Shown: one piece after another, positions 47,072 through 56,361 of the stretch
How the letters are laid out: every line of letters starts with the position of its first letter
Position numbering within the stretch: position 1 is the stretch's first letter
DNA from: Gordonia alkaliphila
GTDB taxonomy: Bacteria > Actinomycetota > Actinomycetes > Mycobacteriales > Mycobacteriaceae
Direction of reading: 5' to 3'
Assembly: GCF_023017165.1 (NCBI RefSeq)
Contig: NZ_JALKBW010000001.1
Coordinates: 248,001 to 312,000, forward strand
DNA length: 64,000 nucleotides
Notes under the pieces: model-generated
The model's database searches: none
Told to the model about the DNA's origin: nothing
The model's input: the letters and a program-made list of their open reading frames with translations, nothing else
Program-made: the position numbers and the translations under genes

Positions 47072-49219
47072 TTACTGCTGATCCCGGATATAGGTCACCC
47101 CGAATGCCCGCACTTGACGAAACTCCTGACGTGTACTGCCGAAGTCGAACCAGCCGCCATCCTGCTTTTGGAAGATATCGAGGCCGCGACCGAGGTTGAT
47201 GCGCCATCCGTTGTCCGTGCGGATCCAGCGATCGTGGCCACCGGGGTCCTTGCCCACTTCAAGCTTGATGCCTTGGTGCGCCGCTCCCTGCATGATCTGG
47301 TTGAGCATCTGCAGCTGTCTCTTCTGAATCTCAGCGTCTGGGTCAAGCACGGTGAAGAGCTTGACCGTCACCTCGTCTGCGGGGTCCTTGGCCGACGCGA
47401 TCGAGGCCAGCAGTTCAACGAGGTTCCGGCCTTGGTGGCTCAACCGAATATACGGATCATGCAACTCGATCTCGGCTGCTCCCCGTAAGTACGGCATAAG
47501 GAGGGTCTCGTAGGAGACGCCGCGTTGATTCTCAACGAAATCTCGGTGCCCTTCACGCAATTCCTTCTCAACGGGGGCAGGAACGGCCGTGACCTCCGAG
47601 CCGCCCGCACCCATCGAGGGTGGGGTCGGCAGATCAAGATCGTTGCTTTTCGCCGCAGCGCCGGGGCGATTGCGGTGGTAGTGCGCCGGGTACTGGTTTT
47701 CCTCCAGGGTCGTGACGGCCGTCCACTCACCGTCGAGGGATCTGTACCCGAATTTCACCGCGGCCATGGTGTCGTCCATGCGCAAAATCTGGTCCTTGAC
47801 ACGCTTTCGGCCCTCGATCGCGAAGAGCAGAATCTCCTCGATCTCCTCGGCGGTAGCCTCCTCGTGTGGGTAGAGCAGCTTCATCAGGCCGGAGAAGGTC
47901 TTGTGGATCCCATCGCGGTCGCGGGTGGAGATATCCGGGCCGAGCGAGAAGTGCTGCTGGTAGCGATCGGAGTAGTCGAGGTTCCTCATAGATTTGAGGA
48001 CTTCGGCGATGTAGTCGACGACGAAACCGTAGCCACTGGAGAACATCTCGCCGCGGATCGTGTCGATCTCCCAGCCCGGAATATAGCAATGCAGCCGATC
48101 GAGGTAGGCCGGGTCATGGTAGCTCTCTGGAAGCTCGTCGAAGAGATCGGAGTGCTTGAGCATGTAGGGCACAGTACGCGAGGTGTTGCCGACGAAAACC
48201 ATCGATGCCTCCGCTCCGAGCGTCTCGACGCCGCGGGAGAAGGACTTGTTCGCCATGTAGTTCTTCATGATGTCGACCAGCGCCTTGTCGGCGCGCTTCT
48301 TCTTACCCGCGAACTCGTCAAAGGCGACGACGTCCCAATACCCGACGAGGCCGATCTTCCCGTTGGCGTTGTTCACGAACAGCTTCGGCACCGTGATCTC
48401 ACCGCCGGAGATCAGCATGCCATGGGGCGAGAACTCCGAGTAGATGTGCGATTTTCCGGTGCCCTTCGGGCCGAGTTCAACGAGGTTGTAGTTGCGTTCT
48501 GCAAATGGGATCAGCCGGATAAGCTGAAGCAGCTTCGCGCGGCGGCCGAACATCTCGGGGTTGAAGCCGATCGACTGGATCAGGAGGTCAATCCACTCAT
48601 CGGTGGTGAACTCGGCCCGCGCGGCGAGGTAGCCGTCGTAGTCGAAACTCGACATCTGGATCGGCTGCAATCGGCCCAGAATCCAGGGCGTCGCACGGGC
48701 GTCCTCGCTGTGGAAATACTCGATGTCACACAGGCACCAGACGCCACCCACCAGGAGTTTCTGGTTCGCGTTCACCGTGCTCGGCTCCACCAGCACGCCG
48801 CTGATGCCGAGGTTCGCGAACGACGCCTCATAGACGTCGGCCTTCTCGTTCAGAGTCACGCTGACCCGGTCGATAATCCGGAAGCGACCCTTCTCACGGA
48901 TCTTCGACTTCACCAACTCGGACTGGTTGCGGTGCACGTAGTGCTCGGCCAGGATTCGGCGCACCTTCTCGATGCCCTCCTGGATCGTCGCCTCGTCGTC
49001 AGTCGCGGCGAACTGCCCGAGCAGGTACTCCAGCACATACGACGGCACGATCGCGTTGCCTTTGACTGCCTTGACGAGGTCCTTCCGCACCACCGCTCCC
49101 GGGAAGTGCGCGTTGATCTTGCGGTCCAACGCCGTCGGCTCCGCCACGGTGTCGGCAGGGCCCTCATCGGGTGACTGGCCGACAATTGCCGCCTCGGTCA
49201 GGTCGATGTGGTCGCTCAT
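47072..49219 (-). CDS. brxL: BREX protein BrxL, Lon-like ATPase
   Basis: 715 residues. An AAA+ domain with Walker A GPKGTGKSH (about 254-262) and Walker B VVAFDEFAG is followed by a Lon-type C-terminal part. BrxL is the last core gene of type 1 BREX and is needed for phage restriction; it forms rings on DNA. The start ATG 49219 shares one base with the pglZ stop (TGATG), so the two are co-translated. Cytoplasmic. The gene is intact and ends 159 bases from the convergent steroid dehydrogenase, giving the left edge of the BREX locus. Confidence 0.9.
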   Translation of the reverse strand: MSDHIDLTEAAIVGQSPDEGPADTVAEPTALDRKINAHFPGAVVRKDLVKAVKGNAIVPSYVLEYLLGQFAATDDEATIQEGIEKVRRILAEHYVHRNQSELVKSKIREKGRFRIIDRVSVTLNEKADVYEASFANLGISGVLVEPSTVNANQKLLVGGVWCLCDIEYFHSEDARATPWILGRLQPIQMSSFDYDGYLAARAEFTTDEWIDLLIQSIGFNPEMFGRRAKLLQLIRLIPFAERNYNLVELGPKGTGKSHIYSEFSPHGMLISGGEITVPKLFVNNANGKIGLVGYWDVVAFDEFAGKKKRADKALVDIMKNYMANKSFSRGVETLGAEASMVFVGNTSRTVPYMLKHSDLFDELPESYHDPAYLDRLHCYIPGWEIDTIRGEMFSSGYGFVVDYIAEVLKSMRNLDYSDRYQQHFSLGPDISTRDRDGIHKTFSGLMKLLYPHEEATAEEIEEILLFAIEGRKRVKDQILRMDDTMAAVKFGYRSLDGEWTAVTTLEENQYPAHYHRNRPGAAAKSNDLDLPTPPSMGAGGSEVTAVPAPVEKELREGHRDFVENQRGVSYETLLMPYLRGAAEIELHDPYIRLSHQGRNLVELLASIASAKDPADEVTVKLFTVLDPDAEIQKRQLQMLNQIMQGAAHQGIKLEVGKDPGGHDRWIRTDNGWRINLGRGLDIFQKQDGGWFDFGSTRQEFRQVRAFGVTYIRDQQ

Positions 49220-51723
49220 CAGAAATCCCATCCGTCGTCGCCGGCGAAGGCGCGTTTGATCGTGTACGGCGCGCTCTTGTACTTTTTCCACTGGTCGGTG
49301 CCCTCGATCGGCTCCGAGAGCCGGAACTCGACGCTGTGGTTGTTGGCCTCGTCCGCCTCCTTACTGAGAAGCAGGGTGACGCTTTGGAATCGGTCACGTC
49401 CCGCGTCGCTGCTCGAGTCGAAGGTCATCTCCGGTTCGTCGGAAATCAGGGTCTCTCCGAAGTAGAGGCCGGCCCGCAGACGCCGCGCGGGTTTGTGCGG
49501 CTCCACTTTCGCCGATTGGTACAGCTTGACGACGACCTGTCCGGTCGTGATCCGATCCGACTCGGGGTGGATGTCGACGTTCACCGGCTCCACCGTGTCG
49601 CTGCGGCTCTTGTTGATCGCGACCACCGGCACCACGATCTCCTGCAGTGACGCACCGCCGTGCACGAACTGGTATCCGGCTCCGGGTTGCACGATCCGCT
49701 GGATCGAGTTCGGGATCTGCACTTCCAGATCGCCCGCCAGTCCCAGTTGATCGGCTTGGAAGGTCGTGAACGCGGAGTCCTTCTTCAAGCCGCGCCCCAG
49801 GACGTAGCGGCGCTTCGACTTCACGATCTGTTCGCCCTGCGGCTTCACCGTCAGGTTGAACTGCTCAGCCAGCTTGGACCGCTGGTAGAGGAACCCGTGA
49901 TCGGCGGTGACGATGATGTTCGTCGCGTTCGCACTCGCGAGCTTCTTGACGATGTCGATCAGTTCGCGGACCGCATCCGCTGCCGCCATGAAGGTTCGGT
50001 GCTCGGAGACGGCTTTGTCGCCGGTCGCGTCGATCGTGTCGTGGTAGACGTACAGCACCTGATTGGACGAGTACAGGTCACGCCGGTCGGCAGGCTTCAT
50101 GGCGAGGAAGTCCGTCGCCTGGATCGCGCAGCCACCGACCGCGCCGAGGATCTTGCTGCGATTCGCGGTGCCGTCCGACTTCTGCTCGTCCACCAGCACT
50201 ACGTCGCCTTCTGCGGAATGTGCCAGCGTGGTGTGCGGGAGCAGCGCCGCCATCCCGAGTTGCGTGTACGACGGCAGCACTCCGAGCATCGCCTCGATCG
50301 ACGCGGAGAATTTGTTCTCACCGCGGATTCTGCTGCTCAGTTCTTCGGCAACCTCGTAGCGGAGCGCGTCGGAGACGATCACGACGGCCTTCTTTCGGCC
50401 CGTGAGGGTCGGGGCGACGTAGTGGTCGTAGAACGACGATTGCGCGGTGAGCCCGGTGGTGCGCCACTGTGCGACCGTGTCGACCTGCTGCTGCCACGCC
50501 ACCGCCAGCGGGACGAGGAAATCGGTGACATAGGCGTTTTCGACGAGCTCGGCCAGTGCTTCGATCGGCTGTTTGAACTCGGCCGTCAGGTAGGCCTGGG
50601 TGAACTGTCGATAGCGCTGGTCGATGCGGAACCACTCGTCGCGATAGCGCGTCAGGCCGTCGTCGAAGCCGGTGACCTGGAGCACGGCGTTCCGGATGGC
50701 CGGCAGCAGCTCGGCCGCGGCGCTCAGCGCCGCGTACAGGGTCGCGTAGTCGTCGAACCAGAAGCTGTCGCGGCGCCTGCTGCTGATCGCATCGACGATG
50801 CCGCGATGCGACATCGTCTTCACGCTGATCCCTTCGACGAGACGCCGGATCACCTCCCGCTCACTGGCGTCGAAGACGTCGGTTTCCAGCAATGCTTCCC
50901 ATTCGATCTCACCGACGCGATCGGGGTAGTCGAGGTCGCGCTCGACGGTGCGGGCCAGCGACTTCATCGCTGCACTGCTGCGTTTGGAATCGCGGAAGCC
51001 GCGGAAGTCGAGCGCCAGGTTCCTGACCTTATTCGACTCACTGACGTCGAACCCGCCAACCGCGCGCTGAAACATCCACAGCACCAGCCCCGCCATTGTC
51101 GGCGCCTGCGACGTGAACCCGTAGATGTCGGAGGCTCCGCGCCAGTAGAAGTCCGCGAGGCCGTGGGAGGCCAACGCAGCGAATCCGGAGGTGTCGCCGT
51201 CGGAGTGCTGGATCAACAGCGTGCGGGTGAGTTCGGAGAAGCTGTGTTCCTTCTGGTTCAGCAGGACGGCACACATCTGCGCCTGCACCACCGTCACATC
51301 GTCACCGATCAGTGGTAGCGCCTTGAGCCGGGTCACCAGCTTCGCGTCGTCGAAGAACGACGGGTAACGGTTGATCAGTTCTTCGGAGCCCGGCGCGGTG
51401 AGCCCGAGATCGGACCGCAGGAGCGCGCCGCGGTCGGCAGTGAACACCGGACCGTAGGTCAGCTCGACGTCGAGCAGCCAGTTCCCGACGCCCTCGGGCA
51501 CATCGCCGGAGCGGTAGATCAGGAACTTCGCTGCCGGCTCGTCACGCAACACCCGGTGTTTGATCGTGAACTCGTCGTCGGAGACCCGCAGCACCGTCAC
51601 GTCGCCTGGCGCGAGAGTGTCGAGTTCGGTCGCGTAGCTGCCGTCCGGGTCGTGCCATACGACGATCCTTCCGGCGTCGAAGCGATCCGCGAGGTGGTCG
51701 GCGATCGTGGGAGCCTTGCTCAT
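49219..51723 (-). CDS. pglZ: BREX alkaline-phosphatase-fold protein PglZ
   Basis: 834 residues. The PglZ domain in the C-terminal half carries the metal-binding segments VSDALRYEVAEELSSR and TADHGFLYQRS (alkaline phosphatase superfamily). The N-terminal portion is the PglZ-specific helical region (IVVWHDPDGSYATELDTL). PglZ is the signature of BREX systems and partners PglX; loss abolishes defence. Start ATG 51723 with GAGGA close upstream. Overlaps the brxL start by one base. The 120-base gap to rhuM holds no gene. Confidence 0.92.
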   Translation of the reverse strand: MSKAPTIADHLADRFDAGRIVVWHDPDGSYATELDTLAPGDVTVLRVSDDEFTIKHRVLRDEPAAKFLIYRSGDVPEGVGNWLLDVELTYGPVFTADRGALLRSDLGLTAPGSEELINRYPSFFDDAKLVTRLKALPLIGDDVTVVQAQMCAVLLNQKEHSFSELTRTLLIQHSDGDTSGFAALASHGLADFYWRGASDIYGFTSQAPTMAGLVLWMFQRAVGGFDVSESNKVRNLALDFRGFRDSKRSSAAMKSLARTVERDLDYPDRVGEIEWEALLETDVFDASEREVIRRLVEGISVKTMSHRGIVDAISSRRRDSFWFDDYATLYAALSAAAELLPAIRNAVLQVTGFDDGLTRYRDEWFRIDQRYRQFTQAYLTAEFKQPIEALAELVENAYVTDFLVPLAVAWQQQVDTVAQWRTTGLTAQSSFYDHYVAPTLTGRKKAVVIVSDALRYEVAEELSSRIRGENKFSASIEAMLGVLPSYTQLGMAALLPHTTLAHSAEGDVVLVDEQKSDGTANRSKILGAVGGCAIQATDFLAMKPADRRDLYSSNQVLYVYHDTIDATGDKAVSEHRTFMAAADAVRELIDIVKKLASANATNIIVTADHGFLYQRSKLAEQFNLTVKPQGEQIVKSKRRYVLGRGLKKDSAFTTFQADQLGLAGDLEVQIPNSIQRIVQPGAGYQFVHGGASLQEIVVPVVAINKSRSDTVEPVNVDIHPESDRITTGQVVVKLYQSAKVEPHKPARRLRAGLYFGETLISDEPEMTFDSSSDAGRDRFQSVTLLLSKEADEANNHSVEFRLSEPIEGTDQWKKYKSAPYTIKRAFAGDDGWDF

Positions 51724-51843
51724 TCCTCATCCTCACTGTCGCGGGCCGGGCCGAGGGTGCGGGCAGGGACACTCCACCCCGATTGTTGCCTCAGTGGGGC
51801 CACAATCTCTCGGTCAGGAAATGCTGGGGACGATCGCGCCAGC

Positions 51844-52850
51844 TCACTCATCGGACTTCTCCTCGGCCTTCGCTTCCAGCGCCCGCAGCGCCGCTAGGTC
51901 TGCCGCATCGGCTTCCAGCGCGGCCTGCTTCTTTCGGGCCGAATCGAACTCGACGTAGCGTTCCTCTGCGAGCGCTTGAGCAACCTTGGCCTGCACGGTT
52001 CCGGCGTGGGTGAGGAGCTCGCGGTCGTTGAAGGCGAGGAACGCGTCGAGTTTCTTGGTCCAGTCGGCCATCGTCATGGCGACGCGGCGTTTGGCCTGGT
52101 CCTCCGCGTAGTCGAGTACATGGTCACGACCCGGTCGAGTTCGCGGATCTCGTCACTCGCGAGGTAGTTCTTCGCGGTGACGACATCGCCCTTGCGGACC
52201 ACGGAGCCCGACCAGGTGGTAAGACCCATGTTCGGTGCGGTGGGGTCGCTGCGTACCTTCACGATCTCGGCGGCCGTGTGGCCGGTGACGGCCCAGAGCA
52301 TCCTGTTCTGGACGGTCGCGAAGAACGTCTGCGAGGCAGGCGACTTCGAGTCGTAGTCGATCGAGGTCGCGTACAGGTCACGGACCTTCTGGTAGAAGCG
52401 CTTCTCGGAGGCCCGGATGGAGCGGATGCGCTCCAGCCACTCGTCGAAGTAATCCCACCCGTCGGAGGCTTTGAGCTTGGCGTCATCCATCGCGAAGCCC
52501 TTGACGAGGTACTCGCTTAGCACGCTGGTGGCCCACTGCCGGAACTGCACGGCGCGCGGCGATGTGGAGCGGTACCCGACGGCGAGCACCATGTCGAGGT
52601 TGTAAATCTTCACCTCGCGACGCACCTGCCGGGTGCCTTCGACGCGAACTACTAACTCAGAATTAATAGTTGCCTCGGTCACCTCACCATCGTCGAGAAT
52701 TCGCTTGATCGTCTGGACGACGTTGGGCACCGAAGTGGCGTACAGCTCAGCGATCTGCGCCTGGGTGAGCCAGACCGTGCCGTCCGATGCGCGCAGTTGC
52801 ACCTGTGCGCCGTCGTCGGACTGGTACAGGATGATCTCGCCGTCACTCAT
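51844..52850 (-). pseudogene. RhuM-family protein, split by one-base frameshift
   Basis: The RhuM (virulence protein) sequence starts at ATG 52850 (EIILYQSDDGAQVQLRA, then TVWLTQAQIAELY and KYNLDMVLAVGYR-type segments). After ELDRVVTMY it runs into STTRRTRPNAASP and stops at 52074. Adding one C at about 52116 (TACCTC instead of TACTC) continues it as LDYAEDQAKRRVAMTMADW into the frame ending at 51844, giving about 335 residues, the usual RhuM length. The start overlaps the end of the preceding pglX piece by 8 bases. RhuM proteins are frequent accessory genes in restriction and BREX loci; function unclear. Sequencing error not excluded. Confidence 0.8.
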
Positions 52851-53805
52851 CGGCCGCCTCCAGGCCGGCGATCTTCTTCACCGCCGGGTAGAACTTCGGG
52901 TAGTTCACCTTGACGCCGTCGTCGAGGTCGATGTCGATCTGCCGGGTGGCCAGCGGGTAGAGCACATCGTGCTCGTAGTCGCGCAGTTCGGCCAGCACCT
53001 TCCGCAGCCGGTCGGCTTCCTTCTGGTCTTTCGCTGATGATCCGCCGGCGGCCGCCGCCTCGGCCCGTTCGAGGGCCTTCTGCAGTTTGTTCTCGTACTC
53101 GCGCAGGTACTCGTTGAGCACAGTCGAGACGGTCGCCGGCGTGTAGCGGTGCAGGTAGATGAGCGCGTTGAAAGAACCTTTGGGGCTGGAGAACATCCAG
53201 TAGATCGGGCGCTTCTTGTAGCGCTTGATGTGATCGTCGTAGAACTTCGACTTGCCCGACTTGGTGATGAAGTAGTCGCGCAGTGTCTTGACGCCCAACG
53301 TCTCCTCGGCAAACCGCAGGTTCTCCTCGAAGTGCTCCGCGCCGAACGCCACCTTAAGGAACTGCCGGAATCGCTCGACGATGTCGTCCTCGAACCAGCC
53401 GTCGTCGACGAACGGGATCACGTTGTCGGTGTCTGGCATGAACGCTGGCGAGGGCACCTTCGCGAGGTAGTCCTGCAGCGTTGCACCTTGGTCGGCAAGG
53501 ATCAGCCCCGGCTCGTCGAGGCTGTAGCGGCCGAACATGCAACCGACGGCATACGAGGCGAGATCCACAATGGCGGACTCCGCGAACAGGGCGTCGCGTT
53601 CCTCGGGTGTCTTGTTCGGCCACCGGAACGCGGAGTTATTGGTGAGGGACACGCGTTCGAGCGGAACATGCGACGGTACTTCGTCCTCGAGTCCGTAGAG
53701 TCGCGCGACGGCCTCGTTGTTCTCGATCTCCAGCCGCTGCTGAGCGCGCGACCGCGCCGCCCACTCGTCCCGATGCTGCGCAACAGTCTGTTCAAGCGTC
53801 TTCAA
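52843..53805 (-). CDS. PglX C-terminal domain, detached from PglX
   Basis: 320 residues that match the conserved C-terminal end of type 1 BREX PglX (ENNEAVARLYGLEDEVPSHVPLERVSLTNN, SGKSKFYDDHIKRYKKRPIYW, FNALIYLHRYTPATVSTVLNEYLREYENKLQK). Full-length PglX is about 1200 residues; 874 upstream plus these 320 make 1194. The piece is separated from the rest by the silent cassette and recombinase. It can be expressed alone: TTG 53805 has AAGGA 5 bases upstream, and the frame upstream is closed by TAA. Its end overlaps rhuM. It may be a second subunit of PglX. Confidence 0.82.
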   Translation of the reverse strand: MKTLEQTVAQHRDEWAARSRAQQRLEIENNEAVARLYGLEDEVPSHVPLERVSLTNNSAFRWPNKTPEERDALFAESAIVDLASYAVGCMFGRYSLDEPGLILADQGATLQDYLAKVPSPAFMPDTDNVIPFVDDGWFEDDIVERFRQFLKVAFGAEHFEENLRFAEETLGVKTLRDYFITKSGKSKFYDDHIKRYKKRPIYWMFSSPKGSFNALIYLHRYTPATVSTVLNEYLREYENKLQKALERAEAAAAGGSSAKDQKEADRLRKVLAELRDYEHDVLYPLATRQIDIDLDDGVKVNYPKFYPAVKKIAGLEAADE

Positions 53806-53839
53806 CAGGATTCCTTACGAAGGTGGACCAGGGCCTCGA

Positions 53840-53862
53840 TTCGCACCGCCGTCCGGTGCGAA
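53840..53862. terminator. Hairpin after the recombinase gene
   Basis: TTCGCACCG-CCGTC-CGGTGCGAA, a perfect 9-bp stem with 5-base loop, 39 bases past the recombinase stop and before the detached pglX C-terminal gene. It could attenuate readthrough between the two. Confidence 0.55.
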
Positions 53863-53865
53863 GGA

Positions 53866-55172
53866 TAGCCATGGGGGTAGCCGAAGTGAGCCTCCCCAGG
53901 CTACCGGGAGAGGCCGACCATCTTCGCGGACACGGCGAGCGCCGCTCGAGTTCTCTCGTGATCGGTGTGCAGGTACGGCTGGGTACTCAGCACGGACGAA
54001 TGCCCGAGCACGGCCTTGATGGTGGTCTCGTCGATCCCGTTGGCCAGGAGCAGCGTGGCCGCCGTGTGCCGCGCCTCGTACAGCAGTGGCCTTCGACTGC
54101 TGCCATCGGGGAGAGTGACCGTCACGTTCGCCTCCTCGGCGATCTGGTACCAATGCCGCCGGTCCAGTTCCGCGGATCGAGGGGTGCCGTCACTGCGGGG
54201 CCAAACGAGCCCGCTGGGAGACGACGGTGCGCGGTCTGCCCACGATGCGAGTGCTTCGGCGAGCCACGGCACGAGCGGGATGACCCGGCTCCCGGCGCGG
54301 GTCTTCGGCCGGACCAGATGGTAGGCCCCGTGGAGGTGCCGGGACTCGAAGCCCCGGGGAACCCGGAACCCGCTCTCGGGTTGCCTGAACTCGACATACG
54401 GCAGCGCTTTGAGCTGCCAGGCCAGCGTCATCGTCTCGGCGTCGAGATCCACCATGTCCCAGGTCAGCCCCAGCGCCTCGGCGGGACGCAGACCTTCCAC
54501 GAGCGCCGCGACCCATCGTGACGCATCGGGGCGGTTCGTGGCCACGGCGAGGATTCTTGCTGCCGCGGCGGCACTGAGCGCCTGCCGTGGGGAGTGCCCG
54601 GCACCAGGACTACCCGCCTCCCGGACATTCTGCGGGACCCGGTATCCCTCGGCGACCGCGTCGGAGAGGATCTTACCGAGCACCGCGTGCGTGCGCTGCA
54701 TTGTGGCGAGGGCAAGCCCGGCGTCCTCTTGGGCCGAGATCAGCTTCCGGATGTCAGCGGGCACGAGCGCATCGAGGCGTAGATGCCCGATTGTCGGCAC
54801 GATCCAGCGGTTCACCCCCGACCGATCCGAGACGTAGGTGCCCGGCCGCACGATGCGCTGCCGATGTTCGAGCCACCGGTCGGCCCACCGCTTGACCGTG
54901 ATGCTGCCGAAGGTCCGGGCGGTAGACCCCTCGGCGGCGATCCGCTGTTGAGCCTCGGCGAGCCGCTGGCGGACTGCGGCCTCGGTGCGTGCTTTCAGCG
55001 TGATACGGCGACGCCCACCGCGCTCGGTCCAACCGGCTTCGATCGAGGCGACCCACTGCCCCCGCGAGTTCCGGTAGACCGACCCTATTCCTTTGCTGCG
55101 CTGCTTGAGCCTGGACATGAATCCACGGTAGGAGCCGCCGCGCTGATCATCGGGGTAGCCATCGGGGTAGCC
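53866..55172. repeat. 17-bp direct repeats flanking the tyrosine recombinase gene
   Basis: TAGCCATGGGGGTAGCC (53866-53882) and TAGCCATCGGGGTAGCC (55156-55172) match at 16 of 17 bases in the same orientation and bracket the recombinase gene within about 35 bases on each side. The right copy has a second, partly overlapping GGGGTAGCCATCG unit. They could be recombinase arm/core sites or the scar of insertion of the recombinase gene. Confidence 0.75.
53901..55118 (-). CDS. Tyrosine recombinase/integrase next to pglX
   Basis: A 405-residue phage-type tyrosine recombinase. The N-terminal basic arm-binding domain (GIGSVYRNSRGQWVASIEAGW) and SAM-like core-binding domain (FGSITVKRWADRWLEHRQ) precede the catalytic domain: first Arg in EGLRPAEALGL, the second in LLYEARHTAATLL (Arg and His kept; the usual first His is Tyr), LGHSS and nucleophile Tyr in TQPYLHTD. 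Start taken as ATG 55118 (SRLKQRSKG); the frame is open back to 55265. No other phage genes are present. Placement next to the inverted pglX cassette points to a DNA invertase role. Confidence 0.87.
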   Translation of the reverse strand: MSRLKQRSKGIGSVYRNSRGQWVASIEAGWTERGGRRRITLKARTEAAVRQRLAEAQQRIAAEGSTARTFGSITVKRWADRWLEHRQRIVRPGTYVSDRSGVNRWIVPTIGHLRLDALVPADIRKLISAQEDAGLALATMQRTHAVLGKILSDAVAEGYRVPQNVREAGSPGAGHSPRQALSAAAAARILAVATNRPDASRWVAALVEGLRPAEALGLTWDMVDLDAETMTLAWQLKALPYVEFRQPESGFRVPRGFESRHLHGAYHLVRPKTRAGSRVIPLVPWLAEALASWADRAPSSPSGLVWPRSDGTPRSAELDRRHWYQIAEEANVTVTLPDGSSRRPLLYEARHTAATLLLANGIDETTIKAVLGHSSVLSTQPYLHTDHERTRAALAVSAKMVGLSR

Positions 55173-55176
55173 ATCG

Positions 55177-56361
55177 ATGGTGGCCAACGCAGCCCGGCGA
55201 CGTGATGTGGGACGGCTGCGCGCGCACCCCGGTGAACCGACGGGGCTCTTCGCAACACAGTTCATGAAGGACGAATTCCCGGACGTGAAGCAGGACCTCT
55301 ACGGCGCGTTCGTCGTTCGAGGCATTGAACTTGCACACGATGCTGGACTGCTCGCCATTGTCATCGGCGACACGTGGATGTCGATCAAGTCATTCGAGGC
55401 ACTACGGCTTCGCTTGCTGAACGGCCACGCATTCGGCTCCTTCGTCCACATGCGTGACGTCTCCAACCACCCAGACATCTTTGGCGCCAACGCCGCCTTC
55501 GTCCTCTCAATGGCAGGTAACCGCAGCCGCCGCGCCCCCTTCATCCGCCTGACGCCACTCGGCTCCGACCGCAAGGAGCACGATCTACGGATTGCTCTTG
55601 CCCAGCGGACGGAAGGCACGGGTTTTCATCTCGCCTCGGGGGCCGACTTCGCGGCCATCCCCGGCTCCCCGATTGTCTACTGGCTCAGTGAAAAGATGCG
55701 GGCCGCTTTCGCAACTGGTACTCCGCTTGGCCACGTTGCAGCTCCCCGCAAGGGCATCGACACCGGCGAAAACGCCGAGTTCCTACGTATGTGGTGGGAA
55801 GTGTCTTGTCGCCAACTTGCAGTCGACGGAGCTCATCAAGGTAAGTGGCTTCCCTACAACAAAGGCGGAGGTTTCCGACGCTGGTACGGAAACCGTGACG
55901 TCGTCGTGAACTGGGAGTTTGACGGCGCGGCGATCCGGGCCCGAAAAGACTGGGCGTCCCGAAAGCCAACTCTAAGAAACCTCGATTTCATGAAACGAGA
56001 AGGATTCTCGTGGGGAACTGTTTCTTCCGGCGGCTTCTCCGCGCGATATACGCCCCCGGGCGCACTTTTCGATAACGGTGGCTGCACTCTATTCGCAGAT
56101 CAGGGGCTTGGCAGGCTGGGTGCGTTCCTGAACAGCACGGCGAATGACCTATTCTTAGGGTTCTTGGCGCCCACGCTGAATTTCCAGCCTGGCGACATCG
56201 CATTGGTTCCGCTAGCTCCAGGACTCAACACCCTTGACATCGAGGCTGCCGAGTGCATACAGAACGCCCGGGATGATTACGATTCCTTCGAGGATTCATG
56301 GGACTTTTCCTGGAACCCACTCGTTCGGAGAGCATGTGATTCAGCTAGCCGGTTGGACTAG
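55177..56361 (+). pseudogene. Silent inverted PglX specificity cassette
   Basis: From about 55256 the frame encodes an alternative to PglX residues 485-874: QFMKDEFPDVKQDLYGAF, GFHLASGADFAAIPGSPIVYWLSEK, FLRMWWEVS, APTLNFQPGDIALVP and a WDFSWNPLV end, then a short divergent tail and stop. It lacks the methyltransferase N-terminus (no DPACGSG or NPPY motif). The preceding 80 bases (ATG 55177 onward) are unrelated and have no ribosome-binding site, so it is probably not expressed as it stands. Its GC content and codon use are lower than its surroundings, as is typical of DNA-recognition domains. It overlaps the active pglX end by 17 bases, head-on. Confidence 0.88.

Noticed and set aside
53901-55118. 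Remnant prophage or integrative element
   Set aside because: Only a recombinase is present, without other phage or conjugation genes, and it lies inside pglX; an invertase role fits better.
55177-55255. Independent gene start for the silent pglX cassette
   Set aside because: ATG 55177 has no ribosome-binding site, and the first 26 codons show no similarity to PglX; the cassette begins at the IR1 repeat.
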